Shown: positions 41,084 to 53,370 of the stretch, in pieces
Layout of the letters: each line of letters opens with the position of its first letter
Numbering within the stretch: position 1 is the first letter of the stretch
Source: Urophycis tenuis
Lineage: Eukaryota > Chordata > Actinopteri > Gadiformes > Phycidae
Length of the DNA: 64,000 bases
Direction of reading: 5' to 3'
NCBI GenBank assembly: GCA_036785325.1
Contig: JAXIVH010000038.1
Location: forward strand, 389,501 to 453,500
The notes under the pieces: model-generated
The model's database searches: none
Told to the model about the DNA's origin: nothing
The model's input: the letters and a program-made list of their open reading frames with translations, nothing else
Translations under genes and position numbers: made by a program

Positions 41084-43859
41084 TTCGTTAGAGTTATCTC
41101 GATGACCCCCCCCACCTCATCCAACGACTCGGTAGTTGAATAGGGGATCAAAGGCAGTTGCACTCGCCAATATCTAGTCATCCGCAGCTCTCTTTTCCCA
41201 TATTACCAAGAATGAAGTAAAACGAAATGGTTATCTGTCTTGTTGTGATATAACCGCTGATTTGGAGATATAGACTTGTTTTTCCTTTTCCCAAAGGTTT
41301 TCTTTGTTCCAAGATGAAGGTCAATCTAGTTTGAGTGAAGGTACTTCCAATGCATTGGTATATTTACTTATTTGAATAAAGACGAGTCACAGCTGGAGTG
41401 AGACTTTTCTTTTCCATTTCTATTTTAGTATAAACGTGCTATCGAAATATTAGGACACGTCATCAGTAGTGGACCCTGGGATCATAGGGTGTTTCTGGCC
41501 ATTGTCACTATACACCCTCACCCAAGGGAGGCCCCCCCGAGAGTGATCAATTCTCAAGGTGTGTCGTTTCCGAAATGGAATTGGTATTGGGTTTAAGCTT
41601 TTTTAGGAGTGATCATTTGTTGAGGTAACGTCGAGGTAAGTAAAGGTAAGTAAAACACTTTTTAGGATACATTGTTTTGGTTATGGAGAGGAGGGGGCAC
41701 ATACTTACCCCCTGACCAGCACAAACCAGTTGTTAACACCGCTAGGTAGCCCTGGTTTGGCCAATCAGGGCCGGAGCTTGGTTCTTGTCCTCTGTTGGGT
41801 CCAGATGAACTAGCAGAAAACTGGGGTCACGAAGGACCGAGGCCAGCCGTGACAAAGCACTGCCTCCACGGTCCCCCAATGCAGCTATCCTCAGCGATGG
41901 GTGTCCTGACCTAGGAAAGACCAAGACCAGCCCCGACCAGCGGTGCCTTCCCAGTCGGTCCCAGGGTAGGAAAGGCCAAGGCCAGCCGCGACTAAGCACT
42001 GCCTCCCTGGCCCCTCCAGGACCCCATGCCGAACAGCCTGTTAATAACAATTCCTGTGCCCCATAAACCGCGCGACTACAGAGATTGTGTAGGAAGTTGA
42101 CCTTAGAGAAGACTCAATGGCTTACTTTCCTCACCCAAACCAAACAATTTCTTGGGGTAGTCTATTCTCGCCGTAGGTACTTCAGTAATGGGTTTTTTTG
42201 TGAAAAGTTTTCCGGATGAAATGCATGCTGGGTAATTGTCTTCTTCCTCCAATATGTCAAGTGTAGGTTAAGGTTAGGGTAGATTTAGGGGTAGAGTTAG
42301 CAGTTAACCTTAACGTTAGGTTTGAAGTAAATGGGAGGGGTTGCGGTTAGGGTTAAGGTTAGGGCTGAGGTTAGGGTTAGGTATAAGGTTACGGTTTAGG
42401 GTTAAGGTTAGGGTTAAGGTTAGGGTTACGGTTAGGGCTAAGGTTAGGGCTAAGGTTAGAGTAAGGGTTAGGGTTAGCGTTACGGTTAGGGTAAGGTTAG
42501 GGTTAGGGTTAGAGGTTAGGGGTTAGGGGTTAGGGTTAAGATGAGGGCTGAGGTTAGGGTTAAGGTTAGGGCTGAGGTTAGGGTTAGGTTTAAGGTTAGG
42601 GATAAGGTTAGGGTTGGGGTTACGGCTGAGATTGGGGTTAAGGTTAGGGTTGAGGTTAGGGTTAGTGTTATGGATAAGGTTAGGTTAAGTGTTAGGGCCA
42701 AGGTTAGGGTTAAGGTTATGGTTAAGATTAGGGTTAGGGCTAGAATTAGGGTTAGGGCTAAGGTTAGGGTTAGGGTTATGGCTGAGGTTAGGGTTAAGGT
42801 TAGGTTTGAGGTTAGTGTTAAGGTTAGGGCCAAGGTTAGGGTTAGGGTTAAGGTTAGGGTTAGGGCTAAGGTTAGGGTTAGGGTTATGGCTGAGGCTAGG
42901 GTTAGGGCTAAAGTTAGGGCAAAGGTTAGAGTTAGGGTTAGCGTTAGAGTTAGGGTAGGGTTAGTGTTGGAGGTTAGGGTAGGCTTAGGGTTAGAGTTAG
43001 AGTAGGGGTTAGGGTTAGAGTTAGAGTAGGGGTTAGGGTTAGTGTTAAGGCTAAGGTTAGGGGTTGAGGTTAGTGTTAAGATTAGGGCCAAGGTAAGGGT
43101 TAGTGTTAGGGTTGAGTTAGGGTTAGGGCTAAGGTTAGGCCTATGGTTAGGGTTGGGTTTGAGGTTATCCCTAGGGTTAGAGTTAGAGCTAGAGATTGAG
43201 GAAGGTAGAGTCAAGGTGAGACAGTCTGTACGGACTGAACTCACCCCCGCCGGATCGGGCTAGTACACTCTATCTCCCCCAACTCCCTCATTTCCATGAG
43301 GGAAGACAGGGGAGAAGAGATGGGAGGAGTATATATATTTAATATATATTTTTTTAGTAAATAAATACATCGAGAGACTCACCGCTGGAGTGGGTTTTAA
43401 TCTTTGTATTCAAGGTTGTTCCTCCTCTTTTGATTCCTCGCTGGTGGTGCGTCGTCTCCACCTAGTGGTCGTTTTGTGAAGAAGAGTTATAGAAATAGAA
43501 ATAGAAATACTCTATTGTTCCCAGGTTGGGAAATTGCATTAATAGGTAAGTAATAATAATAATAATAGGTAATTGCAATAGTTGTTAAGGTAATCTATAT
43601 TTAATTTATTTATTTATATTTGTATATTTATTTAGTCTATTTATTTATTCATTTTTGTTTATTTATTTATTTAGATAAAGAGGATCACAGCTGGAGTGAG
43701 TTTTTAGTCTTTGTGTTAAAGGCTGGTTGCCTTCTTTTGATTCTTCAGTGGTGGTCCATCGCCTCCATCTAGTGGTCGTTTTGTGAATAACAGTTGGTAA
43801 GGTAATATAAATGGGTTCTGTAGAGAGCCCGTTCTTTCGATGGCCCTGGCTCGGTTAGG
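41084..43859 (+). repeat. Macrosatellite unit 15 (long, 2776 bp)
   Basis: Telomere-like block about 42265-43199. Markers shared with unit 20: GTGTCCTGACC, CCCCATAAACCG, CCCAAACCAAAC, CTTCAGTAATGG, GGGTTTGAGGTTATCC. Head variant GAGTGAAGG. Confidence 0.88.
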
Positions 43860-46438
43860 TTCGTTAGAGTTATCTCGATGACCCCCCCCCCACCTCATCC
43901 AACGACTCGGTAGTTGAATTGGGGATCAAAGGCAGTTGCACTCGCCAATATCTAGTCATCCGCAGCTCTCTTTTCCCATATTACCAAGAATTAAGTAAAA
44001 CGAAATGGTTATCTGTCTTGTTGTGATATAACCGCTGATTTGGAGATATAGACTTGTTTTTCCTTTTCCCAAAGGTTTTCTTTGTTCCAAGATGAAGGTC
44101 AATCTAGTTTGATTGAAGGTACTTCCAATGCATTGGTATATTTACTTATTTGAATAAAGACGAGTCACAGCTGGAGTGAGACTTTTCTTTTCCATTTCTA
44201 TTTTAGTATAAACGTGCTATCGAAATATTAGGACACGTCATCAGTAGTGGACCCTGGGATCATAGGGTGTTTCTGGCCATTGTCACTATACACCCTCACC
44301 CAAGGGAGGCCCCCCCGAGAGTGATCAATTCTCAAGGTGTGTCGTTTCCGAAATGGAATTGGTATTGGGTTTAAACTTTTTTAGGAGTGATCATTTGTTG
44401 AGGTAACGTCGAGGTAAGTAAAGGTAAGTAAAACACTTTTTAGGATACATTGTTTTGGTTATGGAGAGGAGGGGGCACATACTTACCCCCTGACCAGCAC
44501 AAACCAGTTGTTAACACCGCTAGGTAGCCCTGGTTTGGCCAATCAGGGCCGGAGCTTGGTTCTTGTCCTCTGTTGGGTCCAGATGAACTAGCAGAAAACT
44601 GGGGTCACGAAGGACCGAGGCCAGCCGTGACAAAGCACTGCCTCCACGGTCCCCCAATGCAGCTATCCTCAGCGATGGGTGTCCAGACCTAGGAAAGACC
44701 AAGACCAGCCCCGACCAGCGGTGCCTTCCCAGTCGGTCCCAGGGTAGGAAAGGCCAAGGCCAGCCGCGACTAAGCACTGCCTCCCTGGCCCCTCCAGGAC
44801 CCCATGCCGAACAGCCTGTTAATAACAATTCCTGTGCCCCATACACCGCGCGACTACAGAGATTGTGTAGGAAGTTGACCTTAGAGAAGACTCAATGGCT
44901 TACTTTCCTCACCCAAAACAACAATTTCTTGGGGTAGTCTATTCTCGCCGTAGGTACTTCGGTAATGGGTTTTTTTGTGAAAAGTTTTCCGGATGAAATG
45001 CATGCTGGGTAATTGTCTTCTTCCTCCAATATGTCAAGTGTAGGTTAAGGTTAGGGTAGATTTAGGGGTAGAGTTAGCAGTTAACCTTAACGTTAGGTTT
45101 GAAGTAAATGGGAGGGGTTGCGGTTAGGGTTAAGGTTAGGGCTGAGGTTAGGGTTAGGTATAAGGTTACGGTTTAGGGTTAAGGTTAGGGTTAAGGTTAG
45201 GGTTACGGTTAGGGCTAAGGTTAGGGCTAAGGTTAGAGTAAGGGTTAGGGTTAGCGTTACGGTTAGGGTAAGGTTAGGGTTAGGGTTAGAGGTTAGGGGT
45301 TAGGGTTAAGATGAGGGCTGAGGTTAGGGTTAAGGTTAGGGCTGAGGTTAGGGTTAGGTTTAAGGTTAGGGATAAGGTTAGGGTTGGGGTTACGGCTGAG
45401 ATTGGGGTTAAGGTTAGGGTTAGGGTTAAGGTTAGGGTTAGGGCTAAGGTTAGGGTTAGGGTTATGGCTGAGGCTAGGGTTAGGGCTAAAGTTAGGGCAA
45501 AGGTTAGAGTTAGGGTTAGCGTTAGAGTTAGGGTAGGGTTAGTGTTGGAGGTTAGGGTAGGCTTAGGGTTAGAGTTAGAGTAGGGGTTAGGGTTAGAGTT
45601 AGAGTAGGGGTTAGGGTTAGTGTTAAGGCTAAGGTTAGGGGTTGAGGTTAGTGTTAAGATTAGGGCCAAGGTAAGGGTTAGTGTTAGGGTTGAGTTAGGG
45701 TTAGGGCTAAGGTTAGGCCTATGGTTAGGGTTGGGGTTGAGGTTATCCCTAGGGTTAGAGTTAGAGCTAGAGATTGAGGAAGGTAGAGTCAAGGTGAGAC
45801 AGTCTGTACGGACTGAACTCACCCCCGCCGGATCGGGCTAGTACACTCTATCTCCCCCAACTCCCTCATTTCCATGAGGGAAGACAGGGGAGAAGAGATG
45901 GGAGGAGTATATATATTTAATATTTTTTTTTTTAGTAAATAAATACATCGAGAGACTCACCGCTGGAGTGGGTTTTAATCTTTGTATTCAAGGTTGTTCC
46001 TCCTCTTTTGATTCCTCGCTGGTGGTGCGTCGTCTCCACCTAGTGGTCGTTTTTGTGAAGAAGAGTTATAGAAATAGAAATAGAAATACTCTATTGTTCC
46101 CAGGTTGGGAAATTGCATTAATAGGTAAGTAATAATAATAATAATAGGTAATTGCAATAGTTGGTAAGGTAATCTATATTTAATTTATTTATTTATATTT
46201 GTATATTTATTTAGTCTATTTATTTATTCATTTTTGTTTATTTATTTATTTAGATAAAGAGGATCACAGCTGGAGTGAGTTTTTAGTCTTTGTGTTAAAG
46301 GCTGGTTGCCTTCTTTTGATTCTTCAGTGGTGGTCCATCGCCTCCATCTAGTGGTCGTTTTGTGAATAACAGTGGGTAAGGTAATATAAATGGGTTGTGT
46401 AGAGAGCCCGTTCTTTCGATGGCCCTGGCTCGGTTAGG
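43860..46438 (+). repeat. Macrosatellite unit 16 (long with ~198-bp block deletion, 2579 bp)
   Basis: The telomere-like block (about 45042-45777) lacks ~192 bp: GATTGGGGTTAAGG runs on to a segment that lies 192 bp further in other units, in hexamer phase, plus one 6-bp step. Markers: GAATTGGGGATC, AAGAATTAAG, TTTAAACTTTTT, GTCGTTTTTGTG. It ends with AACAGTGGGTAAGG like unit 11. Confidence 0.88.
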
Positions 46439-48517
46439 TTCGTTAGAGTTATCTCGATGACCCCCCCCCACCTCATCCAACGACTCGGTAGTTGAATAGG
46501 GGATCAAAGGCAGTTGCACTCGCCAATATCTAGTCATCCGCAGCTCTCTTTTCCCATATTACCAAGAATGAAGTAAAACGAAATGGTTATCTGTCTTGTT
46601 GTGATATAACCGCTGATTTGGAGATATAGACTTGTTTTTCCTTTTCCCAAAGGTTTTCTTTGTTCCAAGATGAAGGTCAATCTAGTTTGATTGAAGGTAC
46701 TTCCAATGCATTGGTATATTTACTTATTTGAATAAAGACGAGTCACAGCTGGAGTGAGACTTTTCTTTTCCATTTCTATTTTAGTATAAACGTGCTATCG
46801 AAATATTAGGACACGTCATCAGTAGTGGACCCTGGGATCATAGGGTGTTTCTGGCCATTGTCACTATACACCCTCACCCAAGGGAGGCCCCCCCGAGAGT
46901 GATCAATTCTCAAGGTGTGTCGTTTCCGAAATGGAATTGGTATTGGGTTTAAACTTTTTTAGGAGTGATCATTTGTTGAGGTAACGTTGAGGTAAGTAAA
47001 GGTAAGTAAAACACTTTTTAGGATACATTGTTTTGGTTATGGAGAGGAGGGGGCACATACTTACCCCCTGACCAGCACAAACCAGTTGTTAACACCGCTA
47101 GGTAGCCCTGGTTTGGCCAATCAGGGCCGGAGCTTGGTTCTTGTCCTCTGTTGGGTCCAGATGAACTAGCAGAAAACTGGGGTCACGAAGGACCGAGGCC
47201 AGCCGTGACAAAGCACTGCCTCCACGGTCCCCCAATGCAGCTATCCTCAGCGATGGGTGTCCAGACCTAGGAAAGACCAAGACCAGCCCCGACCAGCGGT
47301 GCCTTCCCAGTCGGTCCCAGGGTAGGAAAGGCCAAGGCCAGCCGCGACTAAGCACTGCCTCCCTGATCCCTCCAGGACCCCATGCCGAACAGCCTGTTAA
47401 TAACATTTCCTGTGCCCCATACACCGCGCAACTACAGAGATTGTGTAGGAAGTTGACCTTAGAGAAGACTCAATGGCTTACTTTCCTCACCCAAAACAAC
47501 AATTTCTTGGGGTAGTCTATTCTCGCCGTAGGTACTTCGGTAATGTGTTTTTTTGTGAAAAGTTTTCCGGATGAAATGCATGCTGGGTAATTGTCTTCTT
47601 CCTCCAATATGTCAAGTGTAGGTTAAGGTTAGGGTAGATTTAGGGGTAGAGTTAGCAGTTAACCTTAACGTTAGGTTTGAAGTAAATGGGAGGGGTTGCG
47701 GTTAGGGTTAAGGTTAGGGCTGAGGTTAGGGTTAGGTATAAGGTTACGGTTTAGGGTTAAGGTTAGGGTTAAGGTTAGGGTTAAGGTTAGGGTTACGGTT
47801 AGGGCTAAGGTTAGGGCTAAGGTTAGAGTAAGGGTTAGGGTTAGCGTTACGGTTAGGTTAAGGTTAGGGTTAGGGTTAGAGGTTAGGGGTTAGGGGTTAG
47901 GGTTAAGATGAGGGCTGAGGTTAGGGTTAAGGTTAGGGCTGAGGTTAGGGTTAGGTTTAAGGTTAGGGATAAGGTTAGGGTTGGGGTTACGGCTGAGATT
48001 GGGGTTAAGGTTAGGGTTGAGGTTAGGGTTAGTGTTATGGATAAGGTTAGGTTAAGTGTTGAGCCAAGGTTAGGGTTAAGGTTATGGTTAAGATTTGGGT
48101 TAGGGCTAGAATTAGGGTTAGGGCTAAGGTTAGGGTTATGGCTGAGGTTAGGGTTAAGGTTAGGTTTGAGGTTAGGGTTAAGGTTAGGGCCAAGGTTAGG
48201 GTTAGGGTTAAGGTTAGGGTTAGGGCTAAGGTTAGGGTTAGGGTTATGGCTGAGGCTAGGGTTAGGGCTAAAGTAAGGGCAAAGGTTAGAGTTAGGGTTA
48301 GCGTTAGAGTTAGGGTAGGGTTAGTGTTGGAGGTTAGGGTAGGCTTAGGGTTAGAGTTAGAGTAGGGGTTAGGGTTAGAGTTAGAGTAGGGGTTAGGGTT
48401 AGTGTTAAGGCTAAGGTTAGGGGTTGAGGTTAGTGTTAAGATTAGGGCCAAGGTAAGGGTTAGTGTTAGGGTTGAGTTAGGGTTAGGGCTAAGGTTAGGC
48501 CTATGGTTAGGGTTGGG
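46439..48517 (+). repeat. Macrosatellite unit 17 (short, 2079 bp)
   Basis: Counterpart of unit 12 (offset 12287), sharing CTCCCTGATCCC and AACGTTGAGG. Telomere-like block about 47620-48517. Confidence 0.88.
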
Positions 48518-50595
48518 TTCGTTAGAGTTATCTCGATGACCCCCCCCACCTCATCCAACGACTCGGTAGTTGAATAGGGGATCAAAGGCAGTTGCACTCG
48601 CCAATATCTAGTCATCCGCAGCTCTCTTTTCCCATATTACCAAGAATGAAGTAAAACGAAATGGTTATCTGTCTTGTTGTGATATAACCGCTGATTTGGA
48701 GATATAGACTTGTTTTTCCTTTTCCCAAAGGTTTTCTTTGTTCCAAGATGAAGGTCAATCTAGTTTGATCGAAGGTACTTCCAATGCATTGGTATATTTA
48801 CTTATTTGAATAAAGACGAGTCACAGCTGGACTGAGACTTTTCTTTTCCATTTCTATTTTAGTATAAACGTGCTATCGAAATATTAGGACACGTCATCAG
48901 TAGTGGACCCTGGGATCATAGGGTGTTTCTGGCCATTGTCACTATACACCCTCACCCAAGGGAGGCCCCCCCGAGAGTGATCAATTCTCAAGGTGTGTCG
49001 TTTCCGAAATGGAATTGGTATTGGGTTTAAGCTTTTTTAGGAGTGATCATTTGTTGAGGTAACGTCGAGGTAAGTAAAGGTAAGTAAAACACTTTTTAGG
49101 ATACATTGTTTTGGTTATGGAGAGGAGGGGGCACATACTTACCCCCTGACCAGCACAAACCAGTTGTTAACACCGCTAGGTAGCCCTGGTTTGGCCAATC
49201 AGGGCCGGAGCTTGGTTCTTGTCCTCTGTTGGGTCCAGATGAACTAGCAGAAAACTGGGGTCACGAAGGACCGAGGCCAGCCGTGACAAAGCACTGCCTC
49301 CACGGTCCCCCAATGCAGCTATCCTCAGCGATGGGTGTCCAGACCTAGGAAAGACCAAGACCAGCCCCGACCAGCGGTGCCTTCCCAGTCGGTCCCAGGG
49401 TAGGAAAGGCCAAGGCCAGCCGCGACTAAGCACTGCCTCCCTGGCCCCTCCAGGACCCCATGCCGAACAGCCTGTTAATAACATTTCCTGTGCCCCATAC
49501 ACCGCGCAACTACAGAGATTGTGTAGGAAGTTGACCTTAGAGAAGACTCAATGGCTTACTTTCCTCACCCAAAACAACAATTTCTTGGGGTAGTCTATTC
49601 TCGCCGTAGGTACTTCGGTAATGTGTTTTTTTGTGAAAAGTTTTCCGGATGAAATGCATGCTGGGTAATTGTCTTCTTCCTCCAATATGTCAAGTGTAGG
49701 TTAAGGTTAGGGTAGATTTAGGGGTAGAGTTAGCAGTTAACCTTAACGTTAGGTTTGAAGTAAATGGGAGGGGTTGCGGTTAGGGTTAAGGTTAGGGCTG
49801 AGGTTAGGGTTAGGTATAAGGTTACGGTTTAGGGTTAAGGTTAGGGTTAAGGTTAGGGTTAAGGTTAGGGTTACGGTTAGGGCTAAGGTTAGGGCTAAGG
49901 TTAGAGTAAGGGTTAGGGTTAGCGTTACGGTTAGGTTAAGGTTAGGGTTAGGGTTAGAGGTTAGGGGTTAGGGGTTAGGGTTAAGATGAGGGCTGAGGTT
50001 AGGGTTAAGGTTAGGGCTGAGGTTAGGGTTAGGTTTAAGGTTAGGGATAAGGTTAGGGTTGGGGTTACGGCTGAGATTGGGGTTAAGGTTAGGGTTGAGG
50101 TTAGGGTTAGTGTTATGGATAAGGTTAGGTTAAGTGTTGAGCCAAGGTTAGGGTTAAGGTTATGGTTAAGATTTGGGTTAGGGCTAGAATTAGGGTTAGG
50201 GCTAAGGTTAGGGTTATGGCTGAGGTTAGGGTTAAGGTTAGGTTTGAGGTTAGGGTTAAGGTTAGGGCCAAGGTTAGGGTTAGGGTTAAGGTTAGGGTTA
50301 GGGCTAAGGTTAGGGTTAGGGTTATGGCTGAGGCTAGGGTTAGGGCTAAAGTAAGGGCAAAGGTTAGAGTTAGGGTTAGCGTTAGAGTTAGGGTAGGGTT
50401 AGTGTTGGAGGTTAGGGTAGGCTTAGGGTTAGAGTTAGAGTAGGGGTTAGGGTTAGAGTTAGAGTAGGGGTTAGGGTTAGTGTTAAGGCTAAGGTTAGGG
50501 GTTGAGGTTAGTGTTAAGATTAGGGCCAAGGTAAGGGTTAGTGTTAGGGTTGAGTTAGGGTTAGGGCTAAGGTTAGGCCTATGGTTAGGGTTGGG
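48518..50595 (+). repeat. Macrosatellite unit 18 (short, 2078 bp)
   Basis: Counterpart of unit 13 (offset 12287). Telomere-like block about 49698-50595. Confidence 0.88.
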
Positions 50596-53370
50596 TTCGT
50601 TAGAGTTATCTCGATGACCCCCCCCACCTCATCCAACGACTCGGTAGTTGAATAGGGGATCAAAGGCAGTTGCACTCGCCAATATCTAGTCATCCGCAGC
50701 TCTCTTTTCCCATATTACCAAGAATGAAGTAAAACGAAATGGTTATCTGTCTTGTTGTGATATAACCGCTGATTTGGAGATATAGACTTGTTTTTCCTTT
50801 TCCCAAAGGTTTTCTTTGTTCCAAGATGAAGGTCAATCTAGTTTGATCGAAGGTACTTCCAATGCATTGGTATATTTACTTATTTGAATAAAGACGAGTC
50901 ACAGCTGGACTGAGACTTTTCTTTTCCATTTCTATTTTAGTATAAACGTGCTATCGAAATATTAGGACACGTCATCAGTAGTGGACCCTGGGATCATAGG
51001 GTGTTTCTGGCCATTGTCACTATACACCCTCACCCAAGGGAGGCCCCCCCGAGAGTGATCAATTCTCAAGGTGTGTCGTTTCCGAAATGGAATTGGTATT
51101 GGGTTTAAGCTTTTTTAGGAGTGATCATTTGTTGAGGTAACGTCGAGGTAAGTAAAGGTAAGTAAAACACTTTTTAGGATACATTGTTTTGGTTATGGAG
51201 AGGAGGGGGCACATACTTACCCCCTGACCAGCACAAACCAGTTGTTAACACCGCTAGGTAGCCCTGGTTTGGCCAATCAGGGCCGGAGCTTGGTTCTTGT
51301 CCTCTGTTGGGTCCAGATGAACTAGCAGAAAACTGGGGTCACGAAGGACCGAGGCCAGCCGTGACAAAGCACTGCCTCCACGGTCCCCCAATGCAGCTAT
51401 CCTCAGCGATGGGTGTCCAGACCTAGGAAAGACCAAGACCAGCCCCGACCAGCGGTGCCTTCCCAGTCGGTCCCAGGGTAGGAAAGGCCAAGGCCAGCCG
51501 CGACTAAGCACTGCCTCCCTGGCCCCTCCAGGACCCCATGCCGAACAGCCTGTTAATAACAATTCCTGTGCCCCATACACCGCGCGACTACAGAGATTGT
51601 GTAGGAAGTTGACCTTAGAGAAGACTCAATGGCTTACTTTCCTCACCCAAAACAACAATTTCTTGGGGTAGTCTATTCTCGCCGTAAGTACTTCGGTAAT
51701 GGGTTTTTTTGTGAAAAGTTTTCCGGATGAAATGCATGCTGGGTAATTGTCTTCTTCCTCCAATATGTCAAGTGTAGGTTAAGGTTAGGGTAGATTTAGG
51801 GGTAGAGTTAGCAGTTAACCTTAACGTTAGGTTTGAAGTAAATGGGAGGGGTTGCGGTTAGGGTTAAGGTTAGGGCTGAGGTTAGGGTTAGGTATAAGGT
51901 TACGGTTTAGGGTTAAGGTTAGGGTTAAGGTTAGGGTTACGGTTAGGGCTAAGGTTAGGGCTAAGGTTAGAGTAAGGGTTAGGGTTAGCGTTACGGTTAG
52001 GGTAAGGTTAGGGTTAGGGTTAGAGGTTAGGGGTTAGGGGTTAGGGTTAAGATGAGGGCTGAGGTTAGGGTTAAGGTTAGGGCTGAGGTTAGGGTTAGGT
52101 TTAAGGTTAGGGATAAGGTTAGGGTTGGGGTTACGGCTGAGATTGGGGTTAAGGTTAGGGTTGAGGTTAGGGTTAGTGTTATGGATAAGGTTAGGTTAAG
52201 TGGTAGGGCCAAGGTTAGGGTTAAGGTTATGGTTAAGATTAGGGTTAGGGCTAGAATTAGGGTTAGGGCTAAGGTTAGGGTTAGGGTTATGGCTGAGGAT
52301 AGGGTTAAGGTTAGGTTTGAGGTTAGTGTTAAGGTTAGGGCCAAGGTTAGGGTTAGGGTTAAGGTTAGGGTTAGGGCTAAGGTTAGGGTTAGGGTTATGG
52401 CTGAGGCTAGGGTTAGGGCTAAAGTTAGGGCAAAGGTTAGAGTTAGGGTTAGCGTTAGAGTTAGGGTAGGGTTAGTGTTGGAGGTTAGGGTAGGCTTAGG
52501 GTTAGAGTTAGAGTAGGGGTTAGGGTTAGAGTTAGAGTAGGGGTTAGGGTTAGTGTTAAGGCTAAGGTTAGGGGTTGAGGTTAGTGTTAAGATTAGGGCC
52601 AAGGTAAGGGTTAGTGTTAGGGTTGAGTTAGGGTTAGGGCTAAGGTTAGGCCTATGGTTAGGGTTGGGGTTGAGGTTATCCCTAGGGTTAGAGTTAGAGC
52701 TAGAGATTGAGGAAGGTAGAGTCAAGGTGAGACAGTCTGTACGGACTGAACTCACCCCCGCCGGATCGGGCTAGTACACTCTATCTCCCCCAACTCCCTC
52801 ATTTCCATGAGGGAAGACAGGGGAGAAGAGATGGGAGGAGTATATATATTTAATATATATTTTTTTAGTAAATAAATACATCGAGAGACTCACCGCTGGA
52901 GTGGGTTTTAATCTTTGTATTCAAGGTTGTTCCTCCTCTTTTGATTCCTCGCTGGTGGTGCGTCGTCTCCACCTAGTGGTCGTTTTGTGAAGAAGAGTTA
53001 TAGAAATAGAAATAGAAATACTCTATTGTTCCCAGGTTGGGAAATTGCATTAATAGGTAAGTAATAATAATAATAATAGGTAATTGCAATAGTTGGTAAG
53101 GTAATCTATATTTAATTTATTTATTTATATTTGTATATTTATTTAGTCTATTTATTTATTCATTTTTGTTTATTTATTTATTTAGATAAAGAGGATCACA
53201 GCTGGAGTGAGTTTTTAGTCTTTGTGTTAAAGGCTGGTTGCCTTCTTTTGATTCTTCAGTGGTGGTCCATCGCCTCCATCTAGTGGTCGTTTTGTGAATA
53301 ACAGTTGGTAAGGTAATATAAATGGGTTCTGTAGAGAGCCCGTTCTTTCGATGGCCCTGGCTCGGTTAGG
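50596..53370 (+). repeat. Macrosatellite unit 19 (long, 2775 bp)
   Basis: Counterpart of unit 14 (offset 12287), with AAGTGGTAGGGCC and GCTGAGGATAGGG. Telomere-like block about 51776-52710. Confidence 0.88.

Larger units (their letters stand above)
34152..46438 (+). repeat. Higher-order repeat, copy A (units 12-16, 12287 bp)
   Basis: Five units in the order short, short, long, long, long with internal deletion. The same order with the same private variants follows in 46439-58724. Unit-level markers place the true duplication boundary a little left of the unit start (between about 46050 and 46370 for the A/B junction). Confidence 0.85.
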
